Shown one piece after another: positions 5,776 to 11,774 of a stretch of 11,774 bases of DNA. A model generated the notes under the pieces. The model was not told the DNA's origin. It saw nothing but the letters and a program-made list of their open reading frames with translations, and did no database searches. Source of the DNA: an uncultured Thermoleophilia bacterium (GTDB lineage Bacteria > Actinomycetota > Thermoleophilia > UBA2241); assembly GCA_903912585.1 (NCBI GenBank), contig CAIWHY010000423.1:1-11774 (forward strand), in the 5' to 3' direction. The translations under genes and the position numbers were made by a program. How positions within the stretch are numbered: the first letter of the stretch is position 1; each line of letters opens with the position of its first letter.

Positions 5776-5828
5776 CGTGCCGTCCGCACCCCCGCCCCTC
5801 TGCGGCATGCCCAGAGAAGGGAGCACGT

Positions 5829-7655
<1,827 letters not shown>

Positions 7656-7662
7656 CGTCCGG

Positions 7663-8109
7663 ATGCCGGACATGAGGCCGCCGGGCGGCATCGCGGGCGG
7701 GTTCCCCGCCATCCCGCCCGGCGGCCTGCTCTTCGGCCTCGGCGTCGACGTGACCGAGGCTGCCCGCATCCGCCGCCTGCTCGAGCACCTGCCGCGCGCC
7801 TACGAACGCCTGTTCAGCGCGCAGGAGCGTGCTTATTGCGAGCGCTTCTCCGACCCCTGGTCGCACTACGCGGCCCGCTTCGCCGCCAAGGAGGCGGTGG
7901 GCAAGGCGCTGGGAATCGGTATCATCGGGTTCGTGTGGCGCGACATCGAGGTACTCTCCGGAGGGAAACCGCTCATCGCGCTGCACGGCGACGTCGCGGA
8001 GATCTCCCGGCGCCTAGGGGTGACGCGGGTCGAAGTGACGCTGAGCCACACCGGCGGCATGGCCTATGCGGTGGCCGCCGCCCTCAAGGAGGAAGAAGCG
8101 CATGGATGA
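7663..8109 (+). CDS. acpS: Holo-[acyl-carrier-protein] synthase
   Basis: Transfers 4'-phosphopantetheine from CoA to a serine of acyl carrier protein, needed for fatty acid synthesis. Motifs of the trimeric AcpS type: GLGVDVTEAARI (25-36; Asp29, Glu32), RFAAKEAVGKALG (72-84; Glu77, Lys81) and LSHTGGMAYAVAAAL (127-141). The core is about 126 residues, normal for the family, but 22 extra residues rich in Pro and Gly (MPDMRPPGGIAGGFPAIPPGG) precede it. They are encoded by a long inverted repeat. No in-frame ATG or GTG lies between this extension and the core; ATG 7672 is an equally weak alternative start, and a CTG at 7726 cannot be excluded. No clear ribosome site precedes 7663, so coupling to glmS, whose stop is seven bases upstream, is likely. 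The end overlaps nnr by eight bases. Confidence 0.92.
   Translation: MPDMRPPGGIAGGFPAIPPGGLLFGLGVDVTEAARIRRLLEHLPRAYERLFSAQERAYCERFSDPWSHYAARFAAKEAVGKALGIGIIGFVWRDIEVLSGGKPLIALHGDVAEISRRLGVTRVEVTLSHTGGMAYAVAAALKEEEAHG
7677..7725 (+). repeat. Long hairpin between glmS and the acpS core
   Basis: A 12-bp perfect inverted repeat (7677-7688 with 7714-7725) encloses a smaller one (GGCGG paired with CCGCC around 7696-7710). It begins 21 bases after the glmS stop and ends immediately before the conserved AcpS sequence. It may be an intercistronic stability or attenuation hairpin that also happens to be translated. No T tract follows. Confidence 0.6.
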
Positions 8110-9679
8110 GTCCCTGCTGCTCGGCCTGTACACCGCGGACGCGATGCGGCAGATCGACGAGCTCGCGATCAAGGGCCTCGGGATCCCCGGCGGCCACCTG
8201 ATGGAGCGCGCCGGCGTGGCCGTCGCCGGCGAGATCCTCGAGCGCTACGAGCCGGAAGAAGCGGTCGTGTTCGCCGGCAAGGGCAACAACGGCGGCGACG
8301 GCTTCGTGGTGGCGCGCGAGCTCTTCGACGCCGGCGTCGAGGTGACGGTGTTCACGCTGGCGCCGGCCGGCGCCTACGAGGGCGACGCTAAGCTGAACCT
8401 CGACATCCTCGGCCGGCTCGGCGTCGACGTGCGCGAGGCGTTCGCCGGGGACGCGCCGGCCGACGAGGTCGTGATGCTCACGGAGATGGCCGACGTCGTC
8501 GTCGACGCCATCTTCGGCACCGGCTTCACCGGCGCCGCCAAGGGCGCCGAGGCGGAGGTGATCGGGCTCATCAACGAGGCGCCCGGCGCCGTGGTCAGCG
8601 TCGACGTCGCCAGCGGCGTCGGTGCCAGTACCGGCGTGGTCAACGGTCCGGCCGTGATGGCCGACCTCACCGTGGCGCTGCACGCTGCCAAAGTCGGTCA
8701 CTTCGTGACCCCGGGCGGCCTGTACTCCGGCGAGGTCGTGGCCGTGCCCATCGGCATCCCGGCCCTGCTCGACCACGACACCGACGTGTGGCTGCTGCGC
8801 GAGGAGGCTGCCGGCGACCTGATCGTGCCCAAGGGGTCGCTGGACCACAAGCGCTCGGTCGGCACGCTGCTCGTCGCCGGCGGCTCCCGGGGGATGACCG
8901 GCGCCGCGCACATGGCGGCGATGGCCGCGTTGCGCTCGGGCGCCGGCCTCGTGCACGCGGCGTTGCCCGCCGGCGCGCACGGGCCCACGCCCTTCCCCGA
9001 GGTGATCACGGTCGAGGTGCCCGGCGAGGACGGGCAGTTCACGGCGGGGGCGCTCGAGGCGCTCAGCGACGAGGCGGCGCGGCTCAAAGCCGTGGTCGTG
9101 GGCCCCGGCCTGGGCCGGGGCGACGCGGCGCAGAAGCTCGTGCGCGAGCTCATCGCCGTCGACCGCCCGCTCCTGCTCGACGCCGACGGGCTGTATGCGC
9201 TCGGCGACAAGCCCGAGCTGCTCGCCGGGCGCGAGCAGCCGACGGTGCTCACGCCGCACGAGGGCGAGCTCGGCCGCCTCATGGGCCTGCCGGCCGAGGA
9301 CGTGGCGGCGCGCCGCCTCGAGTGCGCCCGCTCAGCCGCCCAACGCAGCGGCGCCACGGTGCTGCTCAAGGGCGAGGCCAGCATCGTGGCCGAGCCGTCG
9401 GGCCGCTGCTACGTGATCCCGACCGGCAACCCGGGCCTGGCCACGCCGGGCACCGGCGACGTGCTCAGCGGCGCCATCGCCGCCCAGCTCGCCAAGGGCC
9501 TGACTGCCACCGACGCCGCCTGCCTCGGCGGCTTCCTGCACGGCCTCGCCGCCGACCTCGCCGCGGAGAACGCGGTGGGCACCGAAGGCATGGTCGCCAG
9601 CGACCTGTTCCAGTTCCTGCCGGCCGCCGTCGAGCGGCTCAAGGCCGGCCCACCTGAGGAGAAGCATGACCACGACTGA
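8102..9679 (+). CDS. nnr: Bifunctional NAD(P)H-hydrate repair enzyme (epimerase and dehydratase)
   Basis: 525 residues joining two domains. Residues 1-225 form the YjeF_N epimerase (NnrE), which interconverts R and S hydrates: AGKGNNGGDGFVVAR (58-72), VVDAIFGTGFTG (133-144), SVDVASGVGASTG (166-178; usually near DxPSGxxAxTG) and AAKVGHFVTPGG (195-206). Residues 240-510 form the ADP-dependent dehydratase (NnrD), a ribokinase fold: HKRSVGTLLVAGGSRGMTGA (249-268), GPGLGRG (334-340), LLLDADGLYAL (357-367), LTPHEGELGRL (383-393) and NPGLATPGTGDVLSG (443-457). AAGGAGG lies nine bases before the ATG at 8102, which excludes the longer start at 8066. The gene overlaps acpS by eight bases and the CBS gene by fourteen. 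The tail KHDHD is probably a by-product of the overlap. Confidence 0.95.
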   Translation: MDESLLLGLYTADAMRQIDELAIKGLGIPGGHLMERAGVAVAGEILERYEPEEAVVFAGKGNNGGDGFVVARELFDAGVEVTVFTLAPAGAYEGDAKLNLDILGRLGVDVREAFAGDAPADEVVMLTEMADVVVDAIFGTGFTGAAKGAEAEVIGLINEAPGAVVSVDVASGVGASTGVVNGPAVMADLTVALHAAKVGHFVTPGGLYSGEVVAVPIGIPALLDHDTDVWLLREEAAGDLIVPKGSLDHKRSVGTLLVAGGSRGMTGAAHMAAMAALRSGAGLVHAALPAGAHGPTPFPEVITVEVPGEDGQFTAGALEALSDEAARLKAVVVGPGLGRGDAAQKLVRELIAVDRPLLLDADGLYALGDKPELLAGREQPTVLTPHEGELGRLMGLPAEDVAARRLECARSAAQRSGATVLLKGEASIVAEPSGRCYVIPTGNPGLATPGTGDVLSGAIAAQLAKGLTATDAACLGGFLHGLAADLAAENAVGTEGMVASDLFQFLPAAVERLKAGPPEEKHDHD

Positions 9680-10151
9680 ACCGCCGGCCGAGGGCGACAC
9701 CCTCACCCGCGACATCATGACCGCGCCGGTCGTCACGGTGACCCCCGACACGTCCGTCAAGGACCTTGCCGCGCTGTTCCGTGACAAGCGCATCGGCGGC
9801 GTGCCGGTCGTGCAGGACGGCAAGCTCGTCGGCATCGTGACCGAGGGTGACCTCATGGCGCTGGACGCGGACGTCCAGTACCCGCACTACTTCGAGCTCT
9901 TCGACAGCATCATCTACCTGGGCAGCCAGAAGAAGTTCAAGGAGCAGCTCGAGAAGGCGGCGGCGGCCATCGTGGACCAGCTGATGACGCGTCGCGACAA
10001 GGTCAAGACGATCGGGCCGGACGAGCCCGCCCGCGCCGCCGCCACGCTGATGTCGCGGCACCACTTCGACCGCGTGCCGGTGGTCGACGAGAACGACGCG
10101 GTGGTCGGCCTCGTCACGCGGCACGACATCATGAAGCTCATCGGGCTCTGA
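9666..10151 (+). CDS. Two-CBS-domain protein
   Basis: 161 residues with a CBS pair, a module that usually senses adenosine ligands such as AMP, ATP or SAM. CBS1 spans about 12-66 (MTAPVVTVTPDTSVKDLAALF, then GGVPVVQDGKLVGIVTEGDL); CBS2 about 105-160 (LMTRRDKVKTIGPDEPARAAATLM, then DRVPVVDENDAVVGLVTRHDI). Both carry the GhhTxxD ribose-phosphate motif (Gly56/Thr59/Asp62 and Gly148/Thr151/Asp154). The linker (about 67-104) is long, with an aromatic patch YPHYFELFDSIIYLG and a basic helix. There is no enzyme or transporter domain, so it is a stand-alone sensor whose target is unknown. GAGGAG sits four bases before the ATG. The gene starts within nnr, and alr begins one base after its stop, which ties it to the cell-wall and NAD-repair run. 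Confidence 0.92.
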   Translation: MTTTEPPAEGDTLTRDIMTAPVVTVTPDTSVKDLAALFRDKRIGGVPVVQDGKLVGIVTEGDLMALDADVQYPHYFELFDSIIYLGSQKKFKEQLEKAAAAIVDQLMTRRDKVKTIGPDEPARAAATLMSRHHFDRVPVVDENDAVVGLVTRHDIMKLIGL

Positions 10152-10152
10152 C

Positions 10153-11298
10153 ATGCTGGCGGGGTGCGAGCGGGCGCTGGCGGAGGTCGATCTCGACGCC
10201 ATCCGTCACAACGTGCGCCGGCTGATGAGAGATCTGCCGGCCGGCGCCGCGCACTGCGCCGTGGTCAAGGCCGACGGCTACGGGCACGGCGCGGTCCCTG
10301 TGGCGCGCGCCGCCCTCGAGGCCGGCTCCACGTGGCTCGGCGTGGCCTGCGCGGCAGAGGCCGAGGAGCTCCGCGAGGCCGGGCTGACGGCGCCGGTCCT
10401 GATCTTCGGGCCGATGACCGGCGCCGACCTCGAGCGCGCCGCCGCGGCCGGCGCCGAGGTCGTGGCGTGGTCGGCGGCGTTCCTCGCCGAGGCGGTCCGC
10501 CTCGGCGCCCCCGTGCACGTCAAGTTCGACTCCGGGATGGGGCGGCTCGGGGTGACGGAGCTCGAGGCCCGTGTGCTGTGCGCCGGGGCGGCCGAGGCGG
10601 GGCTGCTGCGCGGCCTGATGAGCCACTTCGCCACCGCCGATGAGGCCGACACGAGCTTCTTCGAGTACCAGCTGCGGCGCTTCACCGCGCTCGCCGGCGA
10701 GCTCAAGGCGCTCTACCCGGACCTCATCTGCCACACGGCCAACAGCGCGGCGACGCTGCGCGGGCCGCGCGCCCACTTCGACATGGTGCGCACCGGCATC
10801 GCGATGTACGGCCTGGCGCCGGCCAACGACGACCCGTTCAAGGACGACCTGCGCCCGGCGATGAAGCTCAGCTCCTACGTCGCGGGTGTCCGCCTCGTCG
10901 AGCCGGGCGACTCCGTGGGGTACGGGCGTCGCTTCGTCGCCGGCGCGCGGGCGCGCATCGGCATCGTCCCGATCGGCTACGCCGACGGCATCTGTCGCCG
11001 GCTCACCAACGCCGGAGACGTGCTCGTCGCCGGGCGCCGCTGCCGCATCACCGGCACCATCAGCATGGACCAGCTCACCGTGCTGCTCCCCGGCGACTGG
11101 GGCGGCGCCGGCGACGAGGTCGTGTTCTTCGGCGCGGCCGCGGCTGCCGCGGAGGCCGCCGCCGCGCACGCACCCGGCACGCCGCGCATCCTCTGCGAGG
11201 AGGTCGCGCGGCTGCTCGAGACCATCAACTACGAGGTCGTCTGCGACGTAGCGCCGCGGGTGGTGCGCCGCTACCGCGGCGCCGGGCCCGCGGCCTGA
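10153..11298 (+). CDS. alr: Alanine racemase
   Basis: 381 residues, a PLP enzyme that makes D-alanine for peptidoglycan. The N-terminal TIM barrel has the PLP-lysine motif AVVKADGYGHGA (36-47; Lys39), VHVKFDSGMGRLG (121-133; Lys124 at the position often carbamylated, Arg131), the SHFATAD strand (157-163) and HTANSAATL (194-202). The C-terminal beta domain contributes GYADG (275-279; Tyr276 as the second catalytic base by family analogy) and ISMDQ (303-307). An alanine-rich insert AAAAAAEAAAAHAPG (about 328-342) lengthens a surface loop. The ATG follows the CBS stop by one base and lacks a strong ribosome site, so translational coupling is likely. In many actinobacteria alr is followed by tsaE; here a tRNA nucleotidyltransferase-type gene follows. 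Confidence 0.97.
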   Translation: MLAGCERALAEVDLDAIRHNVRRLMRDLPAGAAHCAVVKADGYGHGAVPVARAALEAGSTWLGVACAAEAEELREAGLTAPVLIFGPMTGADLERAAAAGAEVVAWSAAFLAEAVRLGAPVHVKFDSGMGRLGVTELEARVLCAGAAEAGLLRGLMSHFATADEADTSFFEYQLRRFTALAGELKALYPDLICHTANSAATLRGPRAHFDMVRTGIAMYGLAPANDDPFKDDLRPAMKLSSYVAGVRLVEPGDSVGYGRRFVAGARARIGIVPIGYADGICRRLTNAGDVLVAGRRCRITGTISMDQLTVLLPGDWGGAGDEVVFFGAAAAAAEAAAAHAPGTPRILCEEVARLLETINYEVVCDVAPRVVRRYRGAGPAA

Positions 11299-11353
11299 CG
11301 GTGTCGTGGGCCGCGGCATCGACAGCGCTGCGACGCGCGGCACCGACGGCACC

Positions 11354-11774
11354 ATGACCGGCGGCGCCGGCAGCGGCCCGCCGCCGGAGGAGGTCGCGGC
11401 GGCCGCGCTCGCCGCGCTCGAGCGGGGCCGGCGCGGGTGGCTCGTCGGCGGCTGCCTGCGCGACCGCCTCCTCGGCCTGCCGGTCCGCGACCTCGACATC
11501 GTCGTCGACGGCTCTCCCGAGCCCTTCGCCCGCGCCCTCGCCGATCGGCTCGGGGCCGGCGTGTTCTCCTCCTCGGACGAGTTCGGGACCTGGCGGGTGG
11601 TGCTCGGCGGTCTTCACGTCGATGTCGCCGCCCTGCGCGGCGCCGGCCTGGAGGCCGACCTGCGCGCCCGCGACTTCACGGTCGACGCGCTGGCGCGCCC
11701 GCTCGCGGGCGGCGAAGTCGCCGACCCGCTCGGCGGCATGGACGATCTTGCGGCGCGGCGGCTGCGCCTCTGCT
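11354..11774 (+). CDS. CCA-adding enzyme / poly(A) polymerase head domain, N-terminal part (partial)
   Basis: About 140 residues that run off the window without a stop. Motifs of class II CCA-adding/poly(A) polymerase nucleotidyltransferases: WLVGGCLRDRLLGLPVRDLDIVV (29-51), where the DLD pair is the likely metal-binding catalytic dyad; EFGTWRVVLGGLHVDVAALR (75-94), which corresponds to the T-R and second-carboxylate segment; and LRARDFTVDALARPL (102-116), where RRDFTINALA is usual, so Asn is replaced by Asp. DPLGGMDDLAARRLR follows. Such enzymes add or repair the CCA end of tRNA. The start is unsure: ATG 11354 has no ribosome site, and an in-frame GTG at 11306 would add 16 residues closer to alr. 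Without the C-terminal part, CCA-adding and poly(A) polymerase activity cannot be told apart. Confidence 0.85.
   Translation, partial: MTGGAGSGPPPEEVAAAALAALERGRRGWLVGGCLRDRLLGLPVRDLDIVVDGSPEPFARALADRLGAGVFSSSDEFGTWRVVLGGLHVDVAALRGAGLEADLRARDFTVDALARPLAGGEVADPLGGMDDLAARRLRLC

Noticed and set aside
8066..8101. Longer Nnr start at 8066
   Set aside because: A strong AAGGAGG lies nine bases before the ATG at 8102, and the extra residues (MRWPPPSRRKKR) are translated ribosome-site sequence.
8084..11499. Long - strand frames opposite nnr and alr
   Set aside because: Same cause: they mirror strongly conserved + strand enzymes and have no ribosome site or domain of their own.

Overview
The window is uniformly GC-rich, uses GTG starts freely, and carries a housekeeping neighbourhood in an order familiar from Actinomycetota: rplM-rpsI, then glmM, glmS, acpS, nnr and alr. 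I infer a high-GC actinobacterium, possibly a deep-branching class such as Thermoleophilia. The phylum rests on gene order and protein style, the class is a guess, and no rRNA is present to confirm either.

Layout: (1) The tail of rplM and complete rpsI, closed by a strong GC hairpin. (2) A structured leader, a sulfide:quinone-oxidoreductase-like flavoprotein with exactly three cysteines, and a 38-residue ORF directly coupled to it. (3) A small two-helix membrane protein with its own extended -10, then glmM behind a recognisable promoter. (4) An accessory island of two divergent VapBC toxin-antitoxin modules lying exactly between glmM and glmS; in each module antitoxin and toxin overlap by GTGA. 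(5) A glmS ribozyme, glmS, and a tightly packed + strand run: acpS, bifunctional nnr, a two-CBS-domain protein, alr and the start of a CCA-adding-type nucleotidyltransferase that leaves the window.

How they work together: GlmS makes glucosamine-6-phosphate and GlmM converts it to glucosamine-1-phosphate, the route to UDP-GlcNAc and peptidoglycan; Alr supplies D-alanine for the same wall. AcpS activates acyl carrier protein for lipid synthesis, and Nnr repairs hydrated NAD(P)H. The ribozyme would cut the glmS leader when GlcN6P is plentiful. Because glmS heads a closely spaced gene run, that cut could also affect acpS, nnr, the CBS gene and alr.

The main discovery is the glmS ribozyme at about 5625-5775. 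Its core matches the published consensus almost word for word, but the helices are built from GC pairs and it sits in an actinobacterial-type context rather than a Firmicute one. Second-tier points are the SQR plus 38-residue ORF pair with a leader that can fold two ways, the TA island inside the glm locus, and a long hairpin that encodes the odd N-terminus of AcpS.
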